From Mesorhizobium sp. GbtcB19 (GTDB taxonomy: Bacteria; Pseudomonadota; Alphaproteobacteria; Rhizobiales; Rhizobiaceae), in assembly GCF_019091085.1 (NCBI RefSeq), contig NZ_JAGXJY010000004.1, positions 310,001 to 374,000 of the forward strand: DNA of 64,000 nucleotides, written 5' to 3'. Shown one piece after another: positions 20,972 through 29,819 of the stretch. How positions within the stretch are numbered: position 1 is the stretch's first letter; every line of letters begins with the position of its first letter. The notes under the pieces are model-generated. The model saw only the letters and a list, made by a program, of their open reading frames with translations. It was not told the DNA's origin and did no database searches. A program made the position numbers and the translations under genes.

Positions 20972-22087
20972 ATGGCTTTTCTGGAAATTGATGGGCTGAA
21001 GAAGCGCTTCGGGAATGTCGAGATCCTGAAGGGCATCAATGTCGAGCTCGAAAAGGGCGGCTTCCTGGTGCTCGTCGGTCCGTCCGGCTGCGGCAAGTCC
21101 ACGCTGCTCAACACCATCGCCGGCCTTGAAAACATCACCGAGGGCGAGATCCGCGTCGAGGGCCGGGCGATCAACGACCTGCATCCTTCGAAGCGCGATA
21201 TCGCCATGGTGTTCCAGAGCTACGCGCTCTATCCCAATATGACCGTGGCCGGGAACATCGCCTTCGGCATGGAGATGCGCGGCGTTCCGGCGGCGGAACG
21301 CCAGGCGGCGATCGACAAGGTCGCCAAGATCCTGCAGATCGGCCATCTGCTGCAGCGCAAGCCGAGCCAGCTTTCCGGTGGCCAGCGCCAGCGCGTCGCC
21401 ATGGGCCGGGCGCTGGTGCGCGACCCGAAACTCTTCCTGTTCGACGAGCCGCTCTCCAATCTCGACGCCAAGCTGCGCGTCGACATGCGCATCGAAATCA
21501 AGCGCCTGCATGCCACCACCGGCACGACGATCGTCTACGTCACCCACGACCAGATCGAGGCGATGACGCTGGCGACCAAGATCGCCGTCATGCGCGACGG
21601 CGAGGTGCAGCAGTTCGGCACGCCGGCGGAGATCTACAACAACCCGACCAATATCTTCGTCGCCGACTTCATGGGCTCGCCGGCGATGAACCTGATCCCG
21701 GCCAAGATCGACGGCAATGGCAATGGAGTCTCGGTGGTGCTCGATCGCGAGTCGCGCCAACCGATCGTGCTGCCCATGCCCGGCGCGCCGGCCGGACTGT
21801 CGGCCTTCAAGGACAAGCAGGTCATCTTCGGCGTTCGCCCCGAAGCGTTGACCGACCCGGAGGGTGCCGAGCGCAACGGCTCCAACATCGCCACCGCCGA
21901 CTGCCACATCGAGGTGGTCGAACCGGCCGGCTCCGACACCTTCGCCGTCACCAATCTCGGCGGCAAGGGCGTCGTGGCGCGGCTCAGGGCCGATGCGAGG
22001 ATCCAGCCTGGCACCAGCACGCCGCTTGCTTTCAACCTGAGCAAGGCGGTGTTCTTCGACCCGGCGACCGAGAAGCGCATCCTTTAA
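20972..22087 (+). CDS. Sugar ABC transporter ATP-binding protein (UgpC/MalK type)
   Basis: A 371-residue ATPase energising the CUT1 importer. Walker A is GPSGCGKST near residue 38, the Q loop is MVFQSYALYPN, the signature is LSGGQRQRVAMG, and Walker B is LFLFDEPLSNLDAKLR with the H loop VTHDQIEAMT. A C-terminal MalK-like regulatory OB domain starts near residue 240 (FMGSPAMNLI, FGVRPEALTDP). GGAAGG-type ribosome-binding site precedes ATG 20972. The GMC oxidoreductase gene starts five bases after its stop, tying enzyme and transporter into one transcript. Confidence 0.93.
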   Translation: MAFLEIDGLKKRFGNVEILKGINVELEKGGFLVLVGPSGCGKSTLLNTIAGLENITEGEIRVEGRAINDLHPSKRDIAMVFQSYALYPNMTVAGNIAFGMEMRGVPAAERQAAIDKVAKILQIGHLLQRKPSQLSGGQRQRVAMGRALVRDPKLFLFDEPLSNLDAKLRVDMRIEIKRLHATTGTTIVYVTHDQIEAMTLATKIAVMRDGEVQQFGTPAEIYNNPTNIFVADFMGSPAMNLIPAKIDGNGNGVSVVLDRESRQPIVLPMPGAPAGLSAFKDKQVIFGVRPEALTDPEGAERNGSNIATADCHIEVVEPAGSDTFAVTNLGGKGVVARLRADARIQPGTSTPLAFNLSKAVFFDPATEKRIL

Positions 22088-22092
22088 AAGCT

Positions 22093-23595
22093 ATGACAAA
22101 CCCGGATATCGTCATCATCGGCTCCGGCATTGGCGGCGCCACGATCGCCTCCGGCTTGGCCGGCAGCGGCGCCTCGATCCTGATCCTGGAGCGCGGCGAG
22201 CCGCTGCCCGCGACGCCGCATGCGCGCTCGACGCGCTCGATCTTTGTCGACGAGCATTACCGGCCGAAGGAGATGTGGCGCGAGGCCGGCGGCTCGGCCT
22301 TCAACCCCGGCAACTATTATTATGTCGGCGGCAATTCGAAATTCTTCGGCGCGGTGCTGATCCGCTACCGCAAGGAGGATTTCTCCGAGCTCGAGCATTT
22401 CGGCGGCGTCTCGCCGGCCTGGCCGTTTTCTTATGACGAGTTCGAGCCCTGGTACTCGAAGGCCGAGCAGCTGTTTCGCGTGCGCGGCACGCTCGGCGAG
22501 GACCCGACCGAGCCGTTCCATTCGCTTCCCTACGCCTTCAAGCCGGTGCCCGACGAGCCGCCGATCGCGCGCGCCCGCGCCGAACTGACGGGCCTCGGCC
22601 TGCACCCCGCCTCGCTGCCGCTCGGCGTCGACATCGAGGCCTGGCTGAAGGAGGGCAGGACCGGCTGGGACGCGTTCCCGAACACCGGCCAGGGTAAGAT
22701 CGACGCCCAGACTGGCCCGCTGACCGAAGCGCTGAAGGACCAGAATATCCGGCTCGAAACCGGCGCCCATGTCGACTGGCTGGAGACCGCGCCGGACGGC
22801 AAGACGATTGCCGTCATCCACTACACTCAGAACGGCGCGCAAAAGACGCTGTCGCCGAAGCTCGTCATTCTGTCGGCAGGTGCCGTCAATTCCGCCGTCA
22901 TCCTGCTGCGCTCGCCATCCGCGACAGGCAAGGGTCTCGCCAACAGCTCCGACCAGGTTGGCCGCAATTTCATGAACCACAATTCGAGCGCCATGCTGGC
23001 GATCGATCCACGCCGCCGCAACGATGCCGTCTACCAGAAGACGCTGATGCTCAACGATTACTATTTGTCGGACGGCAAGGGCGGCAAGCCGCTCGGCAAT
23101 GTGCAACTGCTCGGCAAGATCGACGGCAACATGCTGAAGGCCAATGTGAAGCGGGTGCCGAAATTGGCGCTCGATTTCATGGCCGGCCATGCCGTCGACT
23201 GGTACCTGATGTGCGAGGATTTGCCCGATCCCGAAAGTCGCATCATGGTCGACGGCAAGGGGATCGTCATGCAGTGGCGCCGCTCCAACATGCAGTCGCT
23301 CGAAGGCTTGACCAAGGTGATGCGCGAGAATTTCCGCGCCTGCGGTTACCCGATCGTGCTGTCGCGCCCCTTCGACAAGCGCACGCCCTCGCACCAGTGC
23401 GGAACGGTGAGGATGGGCAACGATCCGGCCACGTCGCCGCTTGATCCGTTCTGCCGCGCCTACGACCACCGCAACCTGTTCGTCGTCGACGGCGGCTTCC
23501 TGCCGACATCCGCCGCGGTCAACCCGGCGCTGTCGATCGCGGCGCAGGCGCTGCGCGTAGCTGACTACCTTCGCAAGACGGAGCTCGCGACATGA
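22093..23595 (+). CDS. GMC family FAD-dependent oxidoreductase (first)
   Basis: A 500-residue flavoenzyme. The dinucleotide-binding start is DIVIIGSGIGGATIASGLAG with ILERG 30 residues later, and the C-terminal GMC block contains SHQCGTVRMGNDP with the catalytic His and the closing PALSIAAQALRVADYL. Members oxidise alcohols or ring hydroxyls (choline, glucose, glucosides at C3). The shape (about 500 residues, no signal peptide) is like glucose-methanol-choline dehydrogenases that work with quinones or cytochromes. It follows the transporter ATPase by five bases. Two inverted repeat elements lie directly after it and may end or process the transcript. Confidence 0.88.
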   Translation: MTNPDIVIIGSGIGGATIASGLAGSGASILILERGEPLPATPHARSTRSIFVDEHYRPKEMWREAGGSAFNPGNYYYVGGNSKFFGAVLIRYRKEDFSELEHFGGVSPAWPFSYDEFEPWYSKAEQLFRVRGTLGEDPTEPFHSLPYAFKPVPDEPPIARARAELTGLGLHPASLPLGVDIEAWLKEGRTGWDAFPNTGQGKIDAQTGPLTEALKDQNIRLETGAHVDWLETAPDGKTIAVIHYTQNGAQKTLSPKLVILSAGAVNSAVILLRSPSATGKGLANSSDQVGRNFMNHNSSAMLAIDPRRRNDAVYQKTLMLNDYYLSDGKGGKPLGNVQLLGKIDGNMLKANVKRVPKLALDFMAGHAVDWYLMCEDLPDPESRIMVDGKGIVMQWRRSNMQSLEGLTKVMRENFRACGYPIVLSRPFDKRTPSHQCGTVRMGNDPATSPLDPFCRAYDHRNLFVVDGGFLPTSAAVNPALSIAAQALRVADYLRKTELAT

Positions 23596-23604
23596 TAGGT
23601 TTGC

Positions 23605-23767
23605 GCCGCCCCTCATCCGCCTGCCGGCACCTTCTCCCCGTAAACGGGGAGAAGGTGGCTGGCCGCAACCTCGGCGCTTCTTTGGCGATTGGCGAAGCCG
23701 ACGGCGAAGGCTTCCTTCTCCCCGTCACTATACGGGGAGAAGTGCCCGGCAGGGCGATGAGGGGCAG
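23605..23767. repeat. Pair of inverted palindromic intergenic repeats (RIME-like)
   Basis: Two copies of one element in opposite orientation, their CCCCTCAT ends facing outward. Each has an inner perfect hairpin of CTTCTCCCCG and CGGGGAGAAG, at 23631-23654 (loop TAAA) and 23715-23742 (loop TCACTATA). The outer arms, about 23605-23630 and 23743-23767, also pair with each other. I recall closely similar elements as abundant in rhizobial genomes (RIME-type mosaic repeats). Nothing coding is seen between the two units. Confidence 0.8.
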
Positions 23768-23794
23768 CGCTGACATTCACAGGGCTAGTCTCCT

Positions 23795-24556
23795 ATGACC
23801 CGCCCGGCGGCCATCATCACCGGCGGCGCGCGCGGCATTGGGCTCGCTTGTGCAGAGGCACTGGCCGATGCAGGATTCGACATCCTCATCGCCGATCTCG
23901 CCGGGAGACAAGACGATAGCCTCGCCTCCAACATCACCGCGCGCGGCGCGAAATTCGCCTACGCCCAATGCGATATCGCCGATCTCGCCGGCCACGCGCC
24001 GCTCGTTGAAGCCGCCATGCGCACCTTCGGCCGCATCGATTGCCTGGTCAACAACGCCGGCGTCGGCGCCGTGGTGCGCGGCGACCTATTGGAACTGAAG
24101 CCGGAGAATTTCGACCGCGCGCTGGACATCAACCTGCGCGGCACGGTGTTCCTCAGCCAGGCCGTCGCCAAGGCAATGCTCGCGAACCCGGCCGCGGTCG
24201 CCAGATCAATCATCACCATCACCTCGGTCAGCGCCGCGATGGCTTCGCCTGAGCGCGCTGACTACTGCATCTCCAAGGCCGGCCTTTCGATGTGGGTGAA
24301 GAACCTGGCGCTGCGGCTCGCTGCCGAGAATATCGGTGTGTTCGAGGTGCGGCCGGGTATCATCCGCACCGACATGACTGCCGGCGTTTCCGCCAAATAT
24401 GACGCGCTGATCGAGGGCGGCCTGGTGCCGGCGAAACGCTGGGGCGAAGCCGCCGACATCGGCGCGGTGGTGGCCGCCCTTGCCTCCGGAAAATTCGGCT
24501 TTTCGACCGGCTCGGTCATCGATGTCGACGGCGCGCTTTCCGTGCCGCGTTTGTGA
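23795..24556 (+). CDS. Short-chain dehydrogenase/reductase
   Basis: A 253-residue classical SDR. The cofactor loop is IITGGARGIGLACAEAL, the structural motif is CLVNNAGVGA, and the catalytic Ser and YCISKAG (Tyr-x-x-x-Lys) are present, followed by VRPGIIRTDMT. The Asp after the second strand (LIADLAG) favours NAD(H). Probably oxidises or reduces an alcohol/ketone of the same pathway as the neighbouring GMC enzymes. It starts 28 bases after the repeat pair and ends 6 bases before the second GMC gene, so it opens the second half of the cluster. Confidence 0.88.
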   Translation: MTRPAAIITGGARGIGLACAEALADAGFDILIADLAGRQDDSLASNITARGAKFAYAQCDIADLAGHAPLVEAAMRTFGRIDCLVNNAGVGAVVRGDLLELKPENFDRALDINLRGTVFLSQAVAKAMLANPAAVARSIITITSVSAAMASPERADYCISKAGLSMWVKNLALRLAAENIGVFEVRPGIIRTDMTAGVSAKYDALIEGGLVPAKRWGEAADIGAVVAALASGKFGFSTGSVIDVDGALSVPRL

Positions 24557-24562
24557 GGAACA

Positions 24563-26191
24563 ATGGCTGACTACATCATTGTTGGCGCCGGCCCGGCCGG
24601 CTGCGTTCTCGCTAACCGGCTGAGCGAGGATCCGGGCAATTCCGTCCTGCTGCTCGAAGCCGGCGGCAAGGACTGGCATCCCTATATCCACATGCCGGCG
24701 GGCTTCGCCAAGATGACCAAGGGCATCGCCTCCTGGGGCTGGTCGACAGTGCCGCAGAAGAACATGAAGGACCGCGTCTTCTGGTACACCCAGGCCAAGG
24801 TGGTCGGCGGCGGCTCGTCGATCAACGCGCAGATCTACACGCGCGGCAATGCCCGCGACTACGACGCCTGGGAGAAGGAGGAGGGCCTTGCCGGCTGGGG
24901 CTATCGTGACGTGCTGCCCTATTTCAAGCGCGCCGAAGACAACCAGCGCTTCGCCAACGATTTTCATGGCGACCAGGGCCCGCTCGGCGTCTCCAACCCG
25001 ATCTCGCCGCTGCCGATCTGCGAGGCCTATTTCCGCGCCGGGCAGGAAATGGGCATACCCTTCAATCCGGACTTCAACGGCGAGAGACAAGAGGGCGTCG
25101 GCTACTACCAGCTAACCCAGAAGAACGCGCGGCGCTCATCGGCCTCGGTCGCCTATCTGAAGCCGATCCGCGACCGCAAGAACCTGACGGTCCGGACCGA
25201 TATGCTGGTCACCCGCGTCGTCGTCGAGAAGAGACGCGCCATCGGCGTCGAGGTGGTCGACAGACCGGGCGGCGAAACGACCATCCTGCGCTCGAACCGC
25301 GAAGTGATCGTCTCCTCCGGCGCCATCGGCTCGCCCAAGCTTTTGATGCAGTCGGGCATCGGCCCGGCAGACCATCTGAAGTCGGTCGGCGTCACACCGG
25401 TGCATGACCTGCCCGGCGTCGGCTCCAACATGCAGGATCATCTCGACCTCTTCGTGATTGCCGAGTGCACCGGCGACCACACCTACGACAATTACGCCAA
25501 GCTGCACCGCACGATGTGGGCCGGCCTGCAATATCTGCTTTTGAAGAAGGGGCCGGTTGCCTCGAGTCTCTTCGAGACCGGCGGCTTCTGGTATGCCGAC
25601 CCGACGGCCGCCTCGCCCGACATCCAGTTCCATCTCGGCCTCGGCTCGGGCATCGAGGCCGGCGTCGAGAAGCTGAAGAACCCGGGCGTGACGCTGAACT
25701 CCGCCTTCCTGCGCCCACGCTCGCGCGGCACGGTGCGGCTGAAAAGCGCCGATCCGGCCGACCATCCGCTGATCGATCCGAATTACTGGTCCGATCCCTA
25801 CGATCGCGACTTGTCGATCAAGGGCCTCAGGCTGGCGCGTGAGATCATGCGGCAGAAGGCGCTTGCCCCTTACGTGCTGCGCGAAGTGCTGCCCGGCCCA
25901 AATCTGCAGAGCGACGCCGACCTCTTCGACTATGCCTGCCGCACCTCCAAGACCGACCATCATCCCGTCGGCACCTGCCGCATGGGCCATGACGCGATGG
26001 CCGTGGTGACGCCGGATTTGAGGCTGCGTGGCATCGAGGGCCTTCGCGTCTGCGACGCGTCGGTGATGCCCCGCGTGCCGTCCTCCAACACCAATGCGCC
26101 GACCATCATGGTCGGTGAAAAAGGCGCCGACCTCATCCTCGGCCGCGAGCCGCTGCCGCCGGCCGTGTTCAAGGGCAATCAGGCGGCATGA
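24563..26191 (+). CDS. GMC family oxidoreductase, choline-dehydrogenase-like (second)
   Basis: A 542-residue FAD enzyme of the BetA/alcohol dehydrogenase branch. FAD marks are DYIIVGAGPAGCVLANRL with LLLEAGG, then the GMC signature 1 in AKVVGGGSSINAQIYTRG, signature 2 in SSGAIGSPKLLMQSGIGP, and the catalytic His pair in HHPVGTCRMG and the Asn in SSNTNAPTIMVGEK. It oxidises a primary alcohol, substrate unknown. The gene is packed between the SDR (6 bases) and the Dabb gene (10 bases). It differs strongly from the first GMC protein, so the two are not a recent duplication. Confidence 0.9.
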   Translation: MADYIIVGAGPAGCVLANRLSEDPGNSVLLLEAGGKDWHPYIHMPAGFAKMTKGIASWGWSTVPQKNMKDRVFWYTQAKVVGGGSSINAQIYTRGNARDYDAWEKEEGLAGWGYRDVLPYFKRAEDNQRFANDFHGDQGPLGVSNPISPLPICEAYFRAGQEMGIPFNPDFNGERQEGVGYYQLTQKNARRSSASVAYLKPIRDRKNLTVRTDMLVTRVVVEKRRAIGVEVVDRPGGETTILRSNREVIVSSGAIGSPKLLMQSGIGPADHLKSVGVTPVHDLPGVGSNMQDHLDLFVIAECTGDHTYDNYAKLHRTMWAGLQYLLLKKGPVASSLFETGGFWYADPTAASPDIQFHLGLGSGIEAGVEKLKNPGVTLNSAFLRPRSRGTVRLKSADPADHPLIDPNYWSDPYDRDLSIKGLRLAREIMRQKALAPYVLREVLPGPNLQSDADLFDYACRTSKTDHHPVGTCRMGHDAMAVVTPDLRLRGIEGLRVCDASVMPRVPSSNTNAPTIMVGEKGADLILGREPLPPAVFKGNQAA

Positions 26192-26201
26192 GGTACAAGC
26201 G

Positions 26202-26519
26202 ATGATCCGCCACTGCGTCTTTGTCCGTTTTCGCGACGACGTTGCGACTGCCGAGCGCGCGGCAATCCACGCCGATCTCGAAGCGCTGCGCACCGTCATC
26301 GACGGCATGGACAAGGTGCATTTCAGCGCCAATGTCAGCCCCGAGCCGTTCGCGCGCGGTTTTGGTCACGGCTTCACCATCGACTTCCGCGATGCCGCCG
26401 CTCGTGACGCCTATCTGGTGCATGAGGCGCATCAGCGTGCCGGCGCCCGGCTGGTCGCGGCACTCGACGGCGGCACTGAGGGGCTGATGGTGATCGATCT
26501 CGAGGTGACGCAAATGTGA
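26202..26519 (+). CDS. Dabb (stress-responsive A/B barrel) family protein
   Basis: A 105-residue dimeric alpha-beta barrel protein starting MIRHCVFVRFRDD. The GFTIDFRDAAARDAYLVH strand-helix and the histidines in HEAHQR are typical of Dabb proteins. Members range from plant stress proteins to small bacterial catabolic enzymes or accessory proteins; the role here is unknown. ATG 26202 lies ten bases after the GMC stop with AGGTAC before it. Being inside the operon, a role in the pathway (cyclase, tautomerase or chaperone-like) is an inference only. Confidence 0.8.
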   Translation: MIRHCVFVRFRDDVATAERAAIHADLEALRTVIDGMDKVHFSANVSPEPFARGFGHGFTIDFRDAAARDAYLVHEAHQRAGARLVAALDGGTEGLMVIDLEVTQM

Positions 26520-26612
26520 CCACTCGCCGGCTTAAAACCGGCAGCCGTCCGGTTCTCTTTTGCGTGCCCTGGAACATATCGTTCCTCTGGGGGATGCAAA
26601 AGGAGGACCGCC

Positions 26613-27860
26613 TTGAACCTCACCACCGAGCAGAAGAAAACCGTACTCGCATCGTTCCTGGGCTGGACGCTCGATGCTTTTGATTTCTTCCTTCTGACTT
26701 TCCTGCTTACCGATATTGCCGCTGAGTTCCAGACCGACGTGCCGGCGGTCTCGAAAGCGCTGTTCCTGACCTTGGCGACGCGTTTCATCGGCGCGTTCTT
26801 CTTCGGCATGCTTGCCGACAAATACGGCCGCAAGCCCATCCTGATGCTCAACATCGTCAGCTATTCGGTGATCGGCGCCTTGGCCGCCTTCTCGCCCAAT
26901 CTCGGCATCTTCCTGGCGCTGCGTGCCCTGTTCGGCATCGCCATGGGCGGCGAATGGGGCCTGGGCAGCTCGCTTGCCATGGAATCCATTCCGCCCAGCG
27001 CCCGCGGCACGGTCTCCGGTATCCTGCAATGCGGTTATCCGGCCGGCTATCTGCTGGCGGCGGTGGTCTATGGCCTGCTCTACGGCCAGAAGATCGGCGA
27101 CTTCACCTTCGGCTGGCGCGCCATGTTCCTCTTGAGTTTCGTGCCGGCGCTGATCGTGCTCTTCATACGCTCGCATGTGCCGGAATCGCCCGCCTTCGTC
27201 GAGGCTCGCCAGCACGTGAAGCCGGGACTGCTCGAAACGCTGCAAAAGCACTGGGGCATCGCGCTCTATGCCGTGGTGCTGATGATGTTCTTCAACTTCT
27301 TCAGCCACGGCACCCAGGACCTCTATCCGACCTTCCTGAAGAAGCAGCACGGCTTCGACCCGCACACGGTGAGCTGGATCACCATCGTCGCCAATCTCGG
27401 CGCCATCGTCGGTGGTCTGGCCTTCGGGGCGTTGTCGGAGAAGATCGGTCGCATCAACGCCATCACGCTGGCCTGCCTGATCGCGCTGCCGGCGCTCCCG
27501 CTATGGGCCTATTCGACCACGCCCTTCATGCTGGCGCTCGGCGCCTTCGTCATGCAGATCGCGGTGCAGGGCGCCTGGGGTGTCATCCCTGTGCACCTCA
27601 ACGAGCTCTCGCCGGGCGCTGTGCGCGCGACCCTGCCCGGCTTCATCTACCAGGCCGGCAATCTGGCGGCGTCCTATGGCGGTCCTTACCAGGCGGGCAT
27701 CGCCGAGGCACCCGGCAGCAGCTATGGCTACGCGCTGGCGCTGTTTGCCGGCGTGGTCGCCGTCTGCATCATCATCGTCATCCGCTTCAGCCCCGAAAAG
27801 CGCGGCCAGGTGATGACGGTCTTGGACCACGAAGTCGAAGCATTTCCAGGAAAAGTGTGA
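26613..27860 (+). CDS. MFS transporter (sugar/carboxylate proton symporter type)
   Basis: A 415-residue, twelve-helix major-facilitator protein. The first helix contains GWTLDAFDFFLLTFLL with the acidic pair typical of the metabolite:H+ symporter branch (lactate, sialic acid and phthalate carriers), the loop 2-3 motif is GMLADKYGRKP, and GGEWGLGSSLAMES sits in helix 4. The start is TTG 26613, supported by AGGAGG seven bases upstream. The last codons (EAFPGKV and the stop) fall inside a dispersed repeat, so the tail is a recent acquisition. Last gene of the rightward catabolic run. Confidence 0.85.
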   Translation: MNLTTEQKKTVLASFLGWTLDAFDFFLLTFLLTDIAAEFQTDVPAVSKALFLTLATRFIGAFFFGMLADKYGRKPILMLNIVSYSVIGALAAFSPNLGIFLALRALFGIAMGGEWGLGSSLAMESIPPSARGTVSGILQCGYPAGYLLAAVVYGLLYGQKIGDFTFGWRAMFLLSFVPALIVLFIRSHVPESPAFVEARQHVKPGLLETLQKHWGIALYAVVLMMFFNFFSHGTQDLYPTFLKKQHGFDPHTVSWITIVANLGAIVGGLAFGALSEKIGRINAITLACLIALPALPLWAYSTTPFMLALGAFVMQIAVQGAWGVIPVHLNELSPGAVRATLPGFIYQAGNLAASYGGPYQAGIAEAPGSSYGYALALFAGVVAVCIIIVIRFSPEKRGQVMTVLDHEVEAFPGKV

Positions 27861-27884
27861 AGCGGCTTTCCGTCCGGAATTGCG
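27841..27884. repeat. Dispersed palindromic intergenic repeat, copy B
   Basis: Second copy of the element seen at 442-485: ATTTCCAGGAAAAGTG, then AAGCGG, CTTTCCGTCC and GGAATTGCG. Its left half is translated as the last six codons and stop (TGA at 27858) of the MFS gene, so the repeat supplies the present end of that protein. Confidence 0.75.
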
Positions 27885-27937
27885 TCAAAACAAAAGACAT
27901 AGTGCGGTTTGCCGTTTCCGTGAAACGGTGAACCGCT

Positions 27938-28783
27938 CTATCCGAGTCTGAGCGCTACGACACCGGCGACAATGCTGAGCGCGGCGGCGCCGCGCCAGCC
28001 CGTCATCTTCTCACCCAGCGCGAAGACCGAGATCATCATGGCGAACAGGATCGAGGTCTCGCGCAGCGACGCGACCGAGGCGATCGGCGCCTTGGTCATT
28101 GCCCACATGACGATCCAGTAGGCGGCACCGCTGAGCACGCCGGTGAACAGCCCCGCCTTCCAGTCGCGCGCCAGCACGGGCAGCGACTGCGGTCCGCGGA
28201 AGACGATGCACAGCACCAGCGCCCACGCCGCGTCGCAGACGAACAGCCAGGCCGCGTAACTTTGCGCGGTGGCCGCCAGCCGGGCGCCGCTGCCGTCGGA
28301 GAGCGTGTAGCTGGCGATGAAGATCGAGGTGCCGAGCGCGAAACTGACCGCGCGGAGATTGAAACGTTCGAGATGGACGCCGCCGCGAAACGACATCACC
28401 AGTGTGCCCGCTGACAGAAGCATGATGCCGACAATGGCAAGCGGCGCCGGCACTTCTCCAACGACGACCATACCGCCGAGCGCCGCCAGCAGCGGCGCGG
28501 TGCCGCGCGCCAGCGGATAGGTCTGGGCGAAATCGCCGGCCTTGTAGGCCCCGATCAGGAAGGTCCTGTAACCCATGTGGAAGATCACCGAGGCGATGAT
28601 GTAGGGCCAGACTTCGGCCCTCGGCACCTCGACGAAAGGTAGCGCGAAAAGTGCCGCAAATCCCATGCCGAGCGTCATCAGCGTGATCGACAGGAAGCGA
28701 TCGAGATGCACCTTGACCAGCGCGTTCCAGATCGCATGCATGGCGGCCGCGGCAAGCACGGCAAGGAAGACGAAAAGCGTCAT
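27938..28783 (-). CDS. EamA/DMT family transporter
   Basis: A 281-residue membrane protein with about ten short hydrophobic helices in two EamA repeats, the first starting MTLFVFLAVLAAAAMHAIWN. Motifs such as YPLARGTAPLLAALGG and SVASLRETSILFAMMIS are typical of drug/metabolite exporters. Substrate unknown. ATG 28783 is used because it starts directly at the first helix; the longer frame overlaps the preceding gene. It follows the endonuclease/phosphatase gene by seven bases, so the two are probably cotranscribed leftwards. Confidence 0.85.
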   Translation of the reverse strand: MTLFVFLAVLAAAAMHAIWNALVKVHLDRFLSITLMTLGMGFAALFALPFVEVPRAEVWPYIIASVIFHMGYRTFLIGAYKAGDFAQTYPLARGTAPLLAALGGMVVVGEVPAPLAIVGIMLLSAGTLVMSFRGGVHLERFNLRAVSFALGTSIFIASYTLSDGSGARLAATAQSYAAWLFVCDAAWALVLCIVFRGPQSLPVLARDWKAGLFTGVLSGAAYWIVMWAMTKAPIASVASLRETSILFAMMISVFALGEKMTGWRGAAALSIVAGVVALRLG

Positions 28784-28790
28784 GCCCGGT

Positions 28791-29708
28791 TCATCTGCCA
28801 GCAAGGCCTGAGTCGAGACCCGGTGTTTCCAGATCGATATCGACCCTCAGCGGGAAATGATCCGAGGCGACCTCGCCGATATCGGCACTGAGCGAGCGCA
28901 CGCGATCGGCCAGCATGCCGCCGACGAAGCAATGGTCGAGCCGGCGTTTTGCCAATTTGCCGTCGATGATCTTTTCGTGTGTGTGGAAGTCGACAGCCGG
29001 CTCCCTCGCGACGGCGGCGGCGTCGACGAAGCCGTCGATATAGGCGGCGCCGCGATGATAGGGCGTCGAGCCGACGATGCGCCGGTGTTCGGCACTGCCC
29101 GGCTCGCAATTGAAGTCGCCCAACCAGATCGCCGCCAGCGGGTTCTCCGGTTCCGGCTGGCCGTTCGACCAGTTGCGCTGCGGTTCGTCGTCGACGCCGC
29201 TCCAGGGGCCGCCGTCCGACGGCGCGCGGCGATGCTCCGCAATGAGATAGTCGATCTGCTCCAGCCGCTCCTCGGCCGCGATATGCGCCAGGTGCAACGA
29301 AAGCACCCGCACCGGTCCGGCCGGTGTGCGGATCATGCATTCGAGCGCGGCGTTGCGGGTGTTGAGCGGCCTCTTCGTACGCCGCAGCGGCAGCGTGTGC
29401 AGGCGCGACCAGACGATCGGCAGCCTCGACAGGATCATCGTGCCGAACTGGCGCCGGCGGTTGACGACACGCCCGTCGCGCGTCCCACTGGCATCCATGT
29501 CGAAGGCCGGGCCATAGGCCCAGTAATAGTCGGGCAGCAGCCTGGACAGGATCTCCGGCTGGTCGTCTTCATTGCTGCGCTGCCAATGCCGCTCGACCTC
29601 CTGCAGCGCGATGATGTCGGCGCCGTCCACCAGCCTGGCGGCGCGGGTGAGATCGTAGCGCCCGTCGCTGCCATAGCCATACTGGATGTTGTAGCTGATC
29701 AGCTTCAT
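28791..29708 (-). CDS. Endonuclease/exonuclease/phosphatase family protein
   Basis: A 305-residue metal-dependent phosphodiesterase of the EEP fold (DNase I, sphingomyelinase, inositol phosphatase). The active-site residues are in SYNIQYGYG, ALQEVERHW (metal-binding Glu), LHLAHIA, WLGDFNCEPGS (Asp/Asn) and SDHFPLRVD (Asp/His). No signal peptide, so it acts in the cytoplasm. Nucleic acid or phospholipid substrate cannot be told apart. It is upstream of, and nearly touches, the DMT exporter gene. Confidence 0.88.
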   Translation of the reverse strand: MKLISYNIQYGYGSDGRYDLTRAARLVDGADIIALQEVERHWQRSNEDDQPEILSRLLPDYYWAYGPAFDMDASGTRDGRVVNRRRQFGTMILSRLPIVWSRLHTLPLRRTKRPLNTRNAALECMIRTPAGPVRVLSLHLAHIAAEERLEQIDYLIAEHRRAPSDGGPWSGVDDEPQRNWSNGQPEPENPLAAIWLGDFNCEPGSAEHRRIVGSTPYHRGAAYIDGFVDAAAVAREPAVDFHTHEKIIDGKLAKRRLDHCFVGGMLADRVRSLSADIGEVASDHFPLRVDIDLETPGLDSGLAGR

Positions 29709-29819
29709 TGATTAACCGGCTCACTTTTGGTGATCGCAGTAGCGCTCCGCCGTCAGCGTTGCAATGGACCGCGAGGGCAAGCGGAATAGTCCAGTCGAAG
29801 GCAGGCGAGCCGACACTCG

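Noticed and set aside
20021..21907. Open frame of 628 codons opposite the permease and ATPase genes
   Set aside because: Antisense shadow crossing two well-supported genes; no family sequence and no ribosome-binding site.
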